DNA from: Candidatus Sabulitectum sp.
Lineage (GTDB): Bacteria; Fermentibacterota; Fermentibacteria; Fermentibacterales; JCC-6
Direction of reading: 5' to 3'
Length of the DNA stretch: 47,961 nt
Assembly: GCA_021107435.1 (NCBI GenBank)
Contig: JAIOSV010000122.1
Span: forward strand, 1-47,961
Shown piece by piece: positions 8,144-16,483 of the stretch. The stretch's first letter is position 1; every line of letters starts with the position of its first letter. Below the pieces are notes generated by a model. It had not been told where the DNA came from, searched no databases, and saw only the letters and a list, made by a program, of their open reading frames with translations. A program made the position numbers and the translations under genes.

Positions 8144-10264
8144 ATAATAAGAAAGGAAATAAGTATCACCGGCAAAACGGGAAAAGCAAATTCGTCGAAA
8201 CCTGTTTCATTCATCTGTCTTGCAATACTTTTTGTCTTCACCCTTACACCAGGACAAACATACGCTGCAACATATTATGTATCTCTCTCCGGAAATGACA
8301 ACTGGCCCGGAACCACACCGGAGACCGCATGGCGTCATATCGCGTATGCAGCAACAGCAGTGATTGCCGGTGACACTGTTTTGATAGCCGACGGAACCTA
8401 CGACGATGAACATGTTGTCTTCAGCAACACGGGTTCCTCCGGCAGCCCTATTGTTTTCGAACCGCTTGAGGACGGATACATACTGGATGGACTGAACAAT
8501 ACCGGTATCGCAATCAGAATTACTGATAAATCATATATCCACATGTCCGGCTTTACCCTGAAAAACTACGATACCGGTATCAAGGGCTACGGCCTGATGG
8601 AGTATCTGCATTTCGGCGACTTCACAATATGTGATATAGCCGACGCGGGAATCGAGTTCGACGGTGCTTCTCTCCAGAACAGCATTATCACCGATTTCAC
8701 AATAACGGACACCGGCGGAAACGCAGTTAGCCATTTCGATTACAGTTCAAGTGATTGTCATGATGTTGAGATACGCAATTTCCTGATAAGAGATATCAGT
8801 GGAGAAGGCTTCAACTGGAGAAACACCTGTCATCTGCATATCCATAACGGTGAAGTGTACAATACCGCCAGCGACGGAGTACATCTTCAGTTGAGCGTTG
8901 ACAGCTCAATAGTGGAATATGTACGGGTAGACACAACAGGCTGGCACGGTATTGCCATTCATGATCACACAGTAGGCGATTACCCCTGCCACGACAACAT
9001 TATCAGAAACTGCCGGGTCAATCACTGCCCGCATAACGCAATTGATCTTCATTCAGGTGCCTTCAACACGGTTGTCGAGGCTTGTACTCTGATCTGCGAC
9101 GAAAACACGGGAGGAGGAATTTATTTCCACAACCTCGGAGATGGTCTGATTGCCAGACACAACCTGATATACGGTGCCAGCCCCGACAACAGACTGCACG
9201 GGGGAATCAAAGGAGGGCCATCTACCGGTTGTTATCTCAGGAATATTCTTATCGAAAACAATACCATTTACAATGTTGTCTCAGGCATCTCTTTCTCGGA
9301 AGCAACAGAGAACATCACAGCACGCGACAATGTGATCTATGAAGCGTTAACAGAGATAAGTATATCCTCCTGCGGTGCTACCCTGCTTGAAAGAAACGAA
9401 ATTGACAATGGAATATGCCGCGTGAACACCGACGGAGAGACTGATGTTCTCGATATGATTGATCAGAACTACGATGTCAGGAGTTCATGGGGAGCTCTGC
9501 TTACTGTCGGATATACGGAAGGACGCGTTTTTGAACGTGAACTGACATACCATCACGGTGATTACACTCTGACCTCACCATACTGTTTGCCGACAGGCAG
9601 CAGATTCTTCATGGAATCTACATCCGAACCCGGCTACAACGGAATTATCGTGCATGTCAACACTTTCAACATGATGGTCATCCCTGACACCGACTCTCTG
9701 GAGGTTCTCGTCGATGAATGGGAAACATCCGGCAGCTACTACAAAAAATGGCGTGAGATATGTGAATCCCCATCGGTTGTCACATCCCATTCGATAGGAG
9801 ACTGTCAGCTGAATTCATGGGTGGATGTCATCGTGAATGATCTGCTGTACTCATCCTATTTTACCGGCAGCTCCGGATGGTTCTCCTTCGACTACACAGA
9901 CGGATTTGAAAACGATACGGTAACCTTCGAAATCAACACCCAGGTCGGTATCCAGGAGGAAGGTGAAGCTGAAAATCCCCAAAACGCATTTGAACTGTTC
10001 CAGAACGAACCAAATCCTTTCTGCTCTTCCTCTACCAAAATCGTCTATTCAGTGCCGTCTCCCGGTATGGTTGAACTTACGATATTCGATCTTGCCGGTC
10101 GCAGCGTGCGGTCTCTTCTGGCCAGCGATCACAAAACCGGGTGCCACTCAGTCATATGGGACGGCTTTTCCGACGATAACACAAGGCTGTCTGCCGGCAT
10201 CTATCTGTATGTCCTGAGGACCGGCAGCAATATCATCACAAAGAAACTGACACTTATCAGATAA
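8144..10264 (+). CDS. Secreted right-handed beta-helix protein, probable non-AUG start
   Basis: The only usual start is GTG 8360, but the frame is open back to a TAG at 8141-8143 and this extension clearly codes. It has a signal peptide (FICLAILFVFTLTPGQTYA) followed by A-T-Y-Y-V-S-L-S-G-N-D-N-W-P-G, the standard opening of DUF1565-type beta-helix proteins. No ATG, GTG or TTG exists in the extension. ATA 8144 lies 4 nt after AAGGGGG and is the best candidate. Residues ~80-480 are parallel beta-helix coils (repeated N-x-I-I-R-N / I-E-N-N-T-I patterns) as in polysaccharide-binding or lyase-type exoproteins. The last ~85 residues form the PNPF...WDGFSDDN...AGIYLYVL module. It is placed after the C25 gene, probably in one transcript. 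Substrate unknown. Confidence 0.75.
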   Translation: MIRKEISITGKTGKANSSKPVSFICLAILFVFTLTPGQTYAATYYVSLSGNDNWPGTTPETAWRHIAYAATAVIAGDTVLIADGTYDDEHVVFSNTGSSGSPIVFEPLEDGYILDGLNNTGIAIRITDKSYIHMSGFTLKNYDTGIKGYGLMEYLHFGDFTICDIADAGIEFDGASLQNSIITDFTITDTGGNAVSHFDYSSSDCHDVEIRNFLIRDISGEGFNWRNTCHLHIHNGEVYNTASDGVHLQLSVDSSIVEYVRVDTTGWHGIAIHDHTVGDYPCHDNIIRNCRVNHCPHNAIDLHSGAFNTVVEACTLICDENTGGGIYFHNLGDGLIARHNLIYGASPDNRLHGGIKGGPSTGCYLRNILIENNTIYNVVSGISFSEATENITARDNVIYEALTEISISSCGATLLERNEIDNGICRVNTDGETDVLDMIDQNYDVRSSWGALLTVGYTEGRVFERELTYHHGDYTLTSPYCLPTGSRFFMESTSEPGYNGIIVHVNTFNMMVIPDTDSLEVLVDEWETSGSYYKKWREICESPSVVTSHSIGDCQLNSWVDVIVNDLLYSSYFTGSSGWFSFDYTDGFENDTVTFEINTQVGIQEEGEAENPQNAFELFQNEPNPFCSSSTKIVYSVPSPGMVELTIFDLAGRSVRSLLASDHKTGCHSVIWDGFSDDNTRLSAGIYLYVLRTGSNIITKKLTLIR

Positions 10265-10274
10265 AAGGAGCAGA

Positions 10275-10748
10275 ATGAAAATCAGATCAGCGGTGATATC
10301 TTTTTCCGACCGCGAGATGAACGAGATACTGAAATCACTGGATATCCCTCTGGTCGAAATCACCGTTTCATGCACCGGGGGCAAGCTGGTTGTCCGCGTG
10401 AAAAAGGGCATCACGATCAAAATCAACATCATCTTCGCTGCTGATGGAAGACACCTCTCCGCTACTGTTGATATGGGCATTCTGGTCAATCCTCTGGTGA
10501 GCAGAATTCTGAGACATGTGATTGATAGTGTTTCAGAGTGGGGTGTGACCCTGACTGACAGAACACTGATCTTTGACCCCCAGGCTGCCATGAAAAACTC
10601 GGGAATTAAGGGTGACTTCAGAGTAGACAAAACTGCTGTAGGCACAGGAGAGCTTGTGCTGGCTGTTGACGGAGACATACCTCTTGATCAGTTTGTGAAA
10701 ATCACCAAAAGTTCTGAAGCAGATCTCCCTGATTCTCATTCCCGGTAA
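10275..10748 (+). CDS. Hypothetical protein, 157 aa
   Basis: No family recognised. AAAGGAG lies 5 nt before the ATG and the gene begins 10 nt after the beta-helix gene, so it belongs to that transcript. The protein lacks a signal peptide and consists of alternating hydrophobic beta-strand-like stretches (KLVVRVKKGITIKINIIF, LSATVDMGILVNPLVSRIL). This pattern recalls small lipid-binding or LmeA/DUF2993-like folds, but that is only an impression. The C-terminus is polar (SSEADLPDSHSR). Confidence 0.65.
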   Translation: MKIRSAVISFSDREMNEILKSLDIPLVEITVSCTGGKLVVRVKKGITIKINIIFAADGRHLSATVDMGILVNPLVSRILRHVIDSVSEWGVTLTDRTLIFDPQAAMKNSGIKGDFRVDKTAVGTGELVLAVDGDIPLDQFVKITKSSEADLPDSHSR

Positions 10749-10857
10749 GACTTCTATTAGAGCCTTGCAACAAAGCATGTTGAATGTTATTGTTGTTGTG
10801 AGTGCAGTAATGCGGCTGCACATTGCACCTGTAATACGCAAGAAACAAAGGCTATTG

Positions 10858-11055
10858 ATGCATTCAGGAATAGATAAAGAAGCTATCAGCATTGGAACTT
10901 CTAAGGAATTGGAAGAAGAAGATATACGATATTGGTCAAAGGCCACCGCAACAGAAAAGTTTGAAACAATCACATATCTAAGGGAATGCTTTTATGGGTC
11001 TGAAGCAACTACCGCAAGACTTCAAAGAGTTTATACAGTTTTTAAACGACTATGA
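10858..11055 (+). CDS. Small partner protein of a nucleotidyltransferase (antitoxin-like)
   Basis: The conserved part reads E-L-E-E-E-D-I-R-Y-W-S-K-A-T-A-T-E-K-F-E-T-I-T-Y-L, then R-E-C-F-Y-G and T-T-A-R-L-Q-R-V. Small proteins with this W-S-x-A-T-x-x-E-(R/K)-(L/F)-E pattern are regularly encoded just before DUF6036-type nucleotidyltransferases. The frame opens at a TTG at 10765, but the 5' part is unlike the family; ATG 10858, with AAAGG 6 nt upstream, is the more plausible start (66 aa). It overlaps the next gene by 62 nt. An antitoxin role is inferred from context. Confidence 0.6.
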   Translation: MHSGIDKEAISIGTSKELEEEDIRYWSKATATEKFETITYLRECFYGSEATTARLQRVYTVFKRL

Positions 11056-11464
11056 AGTTCATTACCTGCTTTTAGGCGGATGGGCTGTTGGACTTTACGG
11101 TAATCCTCAAGCTACAAAAGATATTGACTTCCTGATAGCAACAGACAGCGAGAATATCGCAAAACTGCAACAAGCTCTTCTTGCGTTTGGGGCACCATCT
11201 GTGAAAAACGAAATCTTCAACGAAAAAGGCAATGTATTCCGAATGGGAAGATCCCCTATGCAGATTAACATTATTAACGAAGCAGACGGGATCAGCTTCA
11301 AAGAATGCTATGAGGGCAGAAATATCATTAGAATTGATGGTGTCGATATTGCAACAATATCCAGAAATGATCTAATAAAAAATAAAAAGGCTTCCGGTCG
11401 ATACAGGGATTTAGCAGATGTTGAATTCATTGAAAATCTGGAGCGGCACGGTAACAAAAACTGA
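10994..11464 (+). CDS. DUF6036/MNT-type nucleotidyltransferase (toxin-like)
   Basis: A 156-aa protein with the minimal nucleotidyltransferase signature: L-L-L-G-G-W-A-V-G-L-Y-G at residues ~26-37, then A-T-K-D-I-D-F-L-I, where G-G and D-x-D bind nucleotide and metal. The C-terminal D-L-I-K-N-K-K-A-S-G-R-Y-R-D-L-A-D-V-E-F is the usual helix of this family. AAGGGA precedes ATG 10994. The gene overlaps the small upstream partner by 62 nt in another frame. Related NTases work as toxins that transfer nucleotides to tRNA or to a partner protein, or act in abortive infection; which one applies here is unknown. Confidence 0.8.
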   Translation: MGLKQLPQDFKEFIQFLNDYEVHYLLLGGWAVGLYGNPQATKDIDFLIATDSENIAKLQQALLAFGAPSVKNEIFNEKGNVFRMGRSPMQINIINEADGISFKECYEGRNIIRIDGVDIATISRNDLIKNKKASGRYRDLADVEFIENLERHGNKN

Positions 11465-11476
11465 AATCTTGAATAT

Positions 11477-12235
11477 CTACTTAATCTCTTTCTGTATCTT
11501 TCTCTCAAGCTGCTCTTTGGTCAGGGTTGGGTTTCCACGAATATGTTTGATTCTGTACCATGGCTCACTCATCTGAAACCAGAGAAGTGCCCTGATCCTG
11601 GCGGTAATAAATGGATGTGTGGAAAGAAAGAATGAAGACGAGGGTCCCGCCTTTTCCAGATCCTTAACCTGATCCAGAAACGCAATTACATCAAAACGGA
11701 TGAATTTGTCGGAAAGACCGCTGGCAATCTTCATCATTGCTCGAAAAGCCGCACCCGTGTCTCCAGTTGCAGCCAGTCCGGCTCTGTCGGCAGTTATTTC
11801 CCTGGCACGCCAGAGTGCAAGAATTCTTAAAGTTTCAAGCGGACCATCTGCCTCATCCGGGGTTGGATAGGAATTGTGGCTGAATAATGCATGCCCCAGT
11901 TCATGTCCCAGCACAAAAGCCATCTCTTGAGGACCGAACCTTTCAATAAGTCCAGAACTTACAAGTACTGTAGCTTCTTCTGAAGAATTCCCCATACAGT
12001 AGGCTTTTGGCGCAGCATCGCTGAATACAAAAAGCTCAAAGGGTTTTCCTGTTACAATTCTGCTTACTGATAACATTACCGGGCTGAGAGCAGGAAAAAG
12101 CTCCGGAATAACCTTAACGGCAGTGGTAAGAAGCTTTTTCTTCATCTCGCTGCCATCTCGACCCTTGCCGATTTTCAAACCAAAGCGTGAAGGATCATCC
12201 CCGGAAAAATGAAAATCCTTTTTATTCTTCAGCAT
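11477..12235 (-). CDS. M48-family zinc metalloprotease (soluble)
   Basis: H-E-L-G-H at residues 111-115 is the zinc site, and E146 in R-E-I-T-A-D is the expected third ligand. S-T-H-P-F-I-T-A-R-I near residue 210 is the typical C-terminal M48 element. There are no clear membrane helices, so unlike HtpX it is probably soluble. It is the last gene of the minus-strand operon Hsp70 - TerB/J - TerB/J - M48, and its start overlaps the preceding stop by 14 nt, so it is translationally coupled. A role in clearing misfolded proteins handed over by the Hsp70 is inference from the operon. Confidence 0.85.
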   Translation of the reverse strand: MLKNKKDFHFSGDDPSRFGLKIGKGRDGSEMKKKLLTTAVKVIPELFPALSPVMLSVSRIVTGKPFELFVFSDAAPKAYCMGNSSEEATVLVSSGLIERFGPQEMAFVLGHELGHALFSHNSYPTPDEADGPLETLRILALWRAREITADRAGLAATGDTGAAFRAMMKIASGLSDKFIRFDVIAFLDQVKDLEKAGPSSSFFLSTHPFITARIRALLWFQMSEPWYRIKHIRGNPTLTKEQLERKIQKEIK

Positions 12236-13505
12236 CTATTTTTGCCCTTTCTCCTGCAATCAATCGAAGCATCTCATCCGCCTGATCACGAACCTTGGCA
12301 TCTGAATGAGTTACCCTTGCTGACCATTCTCTGTACTGATCTCTAAGATGCTTTTTCCTCTGCTTCGCAGTCCATTCAGGCCTTAAGCCAAGTATACTGG
12401 TAACATCTTTCTTTGAGTGAATGTTAACCGGAAGAATCTTTTCAGACATCTTTCGAAATCGATCCATATCAACACGCAGAAGCGAAGCAATTCTGTCTAC
12501 AAGTTTCAGTTCTTCCGGGCTTGCAATTCCGTCTGCTGCCGCCACTTTCAAGCACAGCTCTATAATATCGTACAGCTCCCCGCGAGGAAATGTCCTTATT
12601 GAATATCCTTCAAGAATTTCCTCACAGAGAATTTCAAACTCACCCGGCTTAATGGAAACACTCAGTCTTTCTGCGATCATCAACGCACGACTGAGGGAAC
12701 GAGTTGTATCCGCGCGCATGTTCTCGGGCAGACTGTCAATTCTTGAATCCATCCATCTCCTGATTACTTTTTTCTCTTCACTGTCTATGACTCCGTCAAT
12801 GGCGCTGACAGCAGCAGCGTACTTAAGACCAAGTTCCTCTGCTTTTATTCTTATCGCTATTCCGTCAACATACCCGAAAGACTCATTCAGGTGTTCGTAA
12901 GAGCCATAACCGAATGATGACGGGTTATTCTTCTGATCCACAGGGGCTATGGACAGCACAGAACAAAGCCTTCTTTTCCCCCTGGCGGGAAAGGTCAACA
13001 TATCAATTGGGATGGTAAGCAGATGCAGATTAGAAACCTCACTTTTCGAATAGGGCATCTGTACGATTTGTGTCCACTGAAATATCTGCGAACCTTTTTC
13101 CTGGAGATCCGGATGAGAGCACAAAATCGATTGCCTGTCTTTCTTTTCATCACCCCTGGTCGCATCATAAATATTCAGGGTAAACAAAGAGTTAAGCATA
13201 TTCTGCGGAACTATTATCGTTCCATAAATATGCACTTCAAAACACTCGATTTCTCCGGAACCAAAATCTTTCTTTACCGGAGAAACGTATACAAACAAAA
13301 ACTGAGAGGGATCTGATTGTGGGCTGGAAGGCTGTGATATGTTTTCTGTTGATCCTCCGGATTTCTTTACCGCACCCACAATTACAATGATTATCAAAAT
13401 AAACACAATTAGTCCGCAACAAGGTGAACCATCACTTGAAGAAGTTTTTGCTGCCATAACCGGAGCAGATATCAGAAAAAGTGCAATAAGTTGTCTGATA
13501 ATCAA
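12222..13505 (-). CDS. DjlA-like membrane protein: TerB domain plus degenerate J-domain
   Basis: N-terminal signal or membrane helices (MIIRQLIALFLISAPVMA; C-C-G-L-I-V-F-I-L-I-I-I-V-I-V at ~29-43). A beta-rich region (~65-210) follows, then a TerB-like helical domain (~215-360) with Y-A-A-A-V-S-A-I-D-G-V-I-D-S-E-E and V-A-A-A-D-G-I-A-S-P-E-E-L. The C-terminus (S-I-L-G-L-R-P-E-W-T ... Y-R-E-W-S-A-R-V-T-H-S-D) aligns with a J-domain, but the HPD tripeptide is HSD. TerB plus J is the DjlA layout, and the Hsp70 gene is two genes upstream, so this is probably its co-chaperone. It is a close paralogue of the broken gene just upstream (13524-14801). Confidence 0.7.
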   Translation of the reverse strand: MIIRQLIALFLISAPVMAAKTSSSDGSPCCGLIVFILIIIVIVGAVKKSGGSTENISQPSSPQSDPSQFLFVYVSPVKKDFGSGEIECFEVHIYGTIIVPQNMLNSLFTLNIYDATRGDEKKDRQSILCSHPDLQEKGSQIFQWTQIVQMPYSKSEVSNLHLLTIPIDMLTFPARGKRRLCSVLSIAPVDQKNNPSSFGYGSYEHLNESFGYVDGIAIRIKAEELGLKYAAAVSAIDGVIDSEEKKVIRRWMDSRIDSLPENMRADTTRSLSRALMIAERLSVSIKPGEFEILCEEILEGYSIRTFPRGELYDIIELCLKVAAADGIASPEELKLVDRIASLLRVDMDRFRKMSEKILPVNIHSKKDVTSILGLRPEWTAKQRKKHLRDQYREWSARVTHSDAKVRDQADEMLRLIAGERAKIDAEE

Positions 13506-13572
13506 AAGCCTCTCCGATCCTGATTATTCAGCATCTATTCTCGCTCTTTCCCCGGCGATTAATCGCAGCATT

Positions 13573-14472
13573 TCATCCGCTTGATCGCGGACTTTGGCAT
13601 CTGTATGAGTTACCCTTGCGGACCACTCCCTGTACTGTTCTCTCAAATGTTTTTTCTTCTTTCTGGTTCCACCCGGGCTTAAGGCCCAGAATGCTCTCTA
13701 TGTCCTTTTCAGAGTGCATGTTTACCGGAAGTATTTTTTCCGACATCTTTTTCAGTCTTTCCTGATCTACGCCGAGCAGTGAGGCAATTCTGTCCACAAG
13801 CTTTAATTCTTCGGGATTAGCAACCACATCTGCTGCTGCAACTTTCATGCAGAGTTCCACAATATCGTATAGCTCTCCTTTGGGAAATGAACCTATAGGG
13901 TAGTCTTCCGCTATATCATCGCACAGCAGCACCAGTTCGCATGGTTTAATGGAAGCACTTAGCCTCTCTGCAAGCATGAGCGCACGGCTGAGAAAACGAG
14001 TAGTGTCAGCCTGCATATTCTCCGGCAGGCTGTCAATTCTGGAGTCCATCCACTTCCGCACAACCGCTTTTTCCACATCATCAAGGAAGCCATCTATGGC
14101 ACTGACTGCGGCAGCATACTTAAGCCCCAGTTCCTCAGTCTTAATTCTCAGCTTTATACCATCCACATACCCAAAAGACAAGTTGGTATGCTCACAGGAG
14201 TATGATGCAGTAACCAGTGGATTCTGTATCTGCCCTAAGGATGCCACAGAAATCTCGAAAAGGAGCTTTCTTTTCCCTCTTACAGGAAAAGTGAGCATAT
14301 CGATTGGAATGGATAAAATATCCACCCATTCTCTCGTCGCAAATAATGCCTGCTTCATCAGCTCCACATGGGTCCACAAAAACATCTGAGTACCAGTCAT
14401 CTGCAGTTCCGGGATGGAGCAGAGGACAGCCTTTCTGTTGTCCTTGTCGGAACCGTCAGTAACATCCCACAT
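13573..14472 (-). pseudogene. TerB/J-like paralogue, C-terminal frame of a frameshifted gene
   Basis: Reads as a near-copy of the 12222-13505 protein from the beta-rich region onward: the WMDSRIDSLPENMQADTTR block, V-A-A-A-D-V-V-A-N-P-E-E-L and K-I-L-P-V-N-M-H-S-E-K-D. It has two frame breaks relative to its paralogue. One is near 14490, where the N-terminal half runs in another frame (1 nt missing). The other is at an A-run near 13660, after W-N-Q-K-E; beyond it the J-like end (K-K-H-L-R-E-Q-Y-R-E-W ... H-T-D) continues in another frame to a TAA at 13524. Restored, the gene would span 13524-14801. Either a real pseudogene or read errors at homopolymers. Confidence 0.65.
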
Positions 14473-14801
14473 AGTGAGTGTGAAGTAGTGAGCATGTTTT
14501 GCGGAAGTCTTATCAGACCTCTGATCTTAACCGTTAAGCACTCCATATCCCCTGCGCCAGGATCCTTCTTCTCAGGGAGAATACCCAGCTGAAAACCGTT
14601 AGGCATCATTTGAAGCGGTGGTACATCAATTCCAGAATCCGCACTCTTATTATCTTTCCGATAAGCTAGATAAATAATGATAACTACAGTGGCAAGAGCA
14701 GCCACTCCACAGCAAGCTGGTTCGTTACTCCCGGAGCCCTTGCCAAAAGCAATAAAAGGCAGAACAAGAAGCGGGATGGTAAAATTGAGTCTTCTATTCA
14801 A
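14397..14801 (-). pseudogene. TerB/J-like paralogue, N-terminal frame of the same broken gene
   Basis: The best start is TTG at 14799-14801, with GAGGGG 7 nt upstream inside the hsp70-like gene; it overlaps that gene's stop by 8 nt. It gives a signal peptide (MNRRLNFTIPLLVLPFIAFG), then C-C-G-V-A-A-L-A-T-V-V-I-I-I-Y-L-A as a membrane helix, then the beta-rich region. At I-R-L-P-Q-N-M-L-T-T the homology to the paralogue jumps to the -1 neighbour frame (F-T-L-T-M-W-D-V). After that point this frame is out of register. Confidence 0.6.
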
Positions 14802-16341
14802 GAGAGTACCCCTCAAGCTCTTCTGCTTTTCTTTCCACATCACTGCTTGACATGGAACCTGCCTGTGTATCGATGTCCAGAACCAGTTTCTTTCCGCTGA
14901 CCTCGTCCTGGAAAACACAATGCATTCTCTGATCCGCATCGTAGCTGTAGGTAACCTTTACCGGCTGTCCTGCCGGTCTTCCCGGAGGAAGCTGAAGACT
15001 GCCGAGGGCAACGACATTGGCGATATCCGCATCAGTTGTTGCAGTAGAGTGCTGGGTTACACGAGCGTCAACAGAAGTCTGTCCCTGTGCAGCAGTGTAA
15101 TAGGTTTTGGTTATCTTGCAGGGAATTGGTGTGTTCTTCTTAATGAGAACATCGTTGGCCAGAACAGCTCTGTCTGTCTTTTCGTCCTGCGTCATCGCCA
15201 GAGTTCCGTAGCAGTGGCTGCATACCTCCTGAAGACCAATGTCCTTCAAACCGGAGGCTACCCCTGCATCCACTTTTAATGGGCTCTCCTCCATCAGGCG
15301 AAGGCCTGCATGAATGGCTGCACCAAGAGCAACACATTCATCAACATTCACTGCGCTGGTAGGGGGGAAACCGAATATTTTCTCAAGGCGTTTCTGGATC
15401 ACAGGAAGCCTGGTGCTTCCTCCCACAAGGAGAACGCTGGTAACATTCTCAGGCTCAGTTTCTGCTTCGTCAAGTACGTCTTCAACCAGCATACCTATGC
15501 GAGCCATCAAAGGTGAAATTGATTCCTCAAATTTTTCTCTGGCAATTGCAAACTTGCACTGCCCGACATCACCATAGAGAAGAGCGGTTGCAGAAGGTCT
15601 TTTACTGAGGGTTCTCTTGATCGTTTCTGCTTCTACAATCAATCTTGCCCTGCTCTCGTCATCTGTAACGAGGTTGCCGTCCGTTTCCTCTTTGTATTTT
15701 TTCTCCATGATCTTAAGAATAGCATTATCAAAATCCACTCCGCCAAGCTGATGATCTCCCCTGGAGCACAGAATATCCACCTGGCGCCCGTTCACATCCA
15801 TAAGAGTCACATCAAAGGTTCCCCCGCCCAGGTCAAAGACCATGATTCGACCCATAACGGAGTACTGCGTTGCATAGTAAAGAGCGGCTGCGGTGGGTTC
15901 GTTGATTATGCCAACCACGTTCAGACCAGCCAGCCTGCCTGCGTCCATGGTTGCTTTTCTTCTAACCTCATCAAAGTAAGCCGGCACAGTAATCACCACA
16001 TCAGTGATCTCTCCCACCTGGGTGCTGCAATCCTCCTTGAGCTTCCTGAGTACAAAGGAAGACAACTCTGCCGGAGACCATTTCCTGCCTGCTACTTTAT
16101 CAGGGAATTCGTCAAGACCCATGAAACGCTTCACCCATCGGGCGCCCTTTGATGGCTCGCTGGAAACAGCGTTAACAGCCTCTTCCCCAACAAGAACAAC
16201 ACCGTCCTCTGCAAAAAATACTGTGGAGGGTGTGATTCTTTCTCCGTCAGAGTTGGGTACAGTCTCAGGTCTCCCCATCTCGTTGAGAACCGCCAGTGCC
16301 GAGAAGGTAGTTCCAAGATCTATTCCTGCTATTCTGCCCAT
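14794..16341 (-). CDS. Short Hsp70 (DnaK-like) chaperone, 515 aa
   Basis: Actin-type ATPase motifs: G-I-D-L-G-T-T-F-S at residues 5-13, V-I-T-V-P-A-Y-F at ~113-120, N-E-P-T-A-A-A-L near 145, D-L-G-G-G-T-F-D-V near 170, and L-L-V-G-G-S-T-R-L-P near 300. The substrate-binding beta domain follows to the end, but at 515 aa it is ~120 residues shorter than DnaK and lacks the helical lid. A perfect AGGAGGAAG lies before the ATG. It is the first gene of the operon with TerB/J proteins and an M48 protease. This looks like a specialised Hsp70 rather than the housekeeping dnaK, since no grpE or dnaJ is adjacent. Confidence 0.88.
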   Translation of the reverse strand: MGRIAGIDLGTTFSALAVLNEMGRPETVPNSDGERITPSTVFFAEDGVVLVGEEAVNAVSSEPSKGARWVKRFMGLDEFPDKVAGRKWSPAELSSFVLRKLKEDCSTQVGEITDVVITVPAYFDEVRRKATMDAGRLAGLNVVGIINEPTAAALYYATQYSVMGRIMVFDLGGGTFDVTLMDVNGRQVDILCSRGDHQLGGVDFDNAILKIMEKKYKEETDGNLVTDDESRARLIVEAETIKRTLSKRPSATALLYGDVGQCKFAIAREKFEESISPLMARIGMLVEDVLDEAETEPENVTSVLLVGGSTRLPVIQKRLEKIFGFPPTSAVNVDECVALGAAIHAGLRLMEESPLKVDAGVASGLKDIGLQEVCSHCYGTLAMTQDEKTDRAVLANDVLIKKNTPIPCKITKTYYTAAQGQTSVDARVTQHSTATTDADIANVVALGSLQLPPGRPAGQPVKVTYSYDADQRMHCVFQDEVSGKKLVLDIDTQAGSMSSSDVERKAEELEGYSLE

Positions 16342-16397
16342 ACTTCCTCCTGTCAGTATTTCCGGGATCCGGAACCATTATCGTGATTCAAGTTACA

Positions 16398-16426
16398 AGT
16401 ATATATCTGAGTAATACTCAGGTAAA
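16398..16426 (-). promoter_or_regulatory. Promoter of the Hsp70 operon with palindrome in the spacer
   Basis: On the minus strand TTTACC (16421-16426), a 17-nt spacer and TATACT (16398-16403) form a sigma70-like promoter about 50 nt before the ATG. The spacer contains a 15-bp palindrome, CTGAGTA-A-TACTCAG at 16407-16421. It sits in the divergent region shared with the lipoprotein gene, so a repressor here could affect both. Predicted from sequence only. Confidence 0.5.
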
Positions 16427-16483
16427 CACCGGCCCCCTGTGCAAACGGTTATATTGCGGGGCACAAACAAAAGGAAGGTTACA

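Noticed and set aside
10148..10678. 176-aa minus-strand ORF
   Set aside because: Overlaps the beta-helix end and the 157-aa gene; no start signal and Ser/Thr-rich shadow composition.
12421..12900. 159-aa plus-strand ORF
   Set aside because: Shadow of the TerB/J gene; its paralogous region gives a similar shadow at 13949.
14794..16341. Housekeeping dnaK
   Set aside because: Too short, no lid, no grpE/dnaJ neighbours; better seen as an accessory Hsp70.
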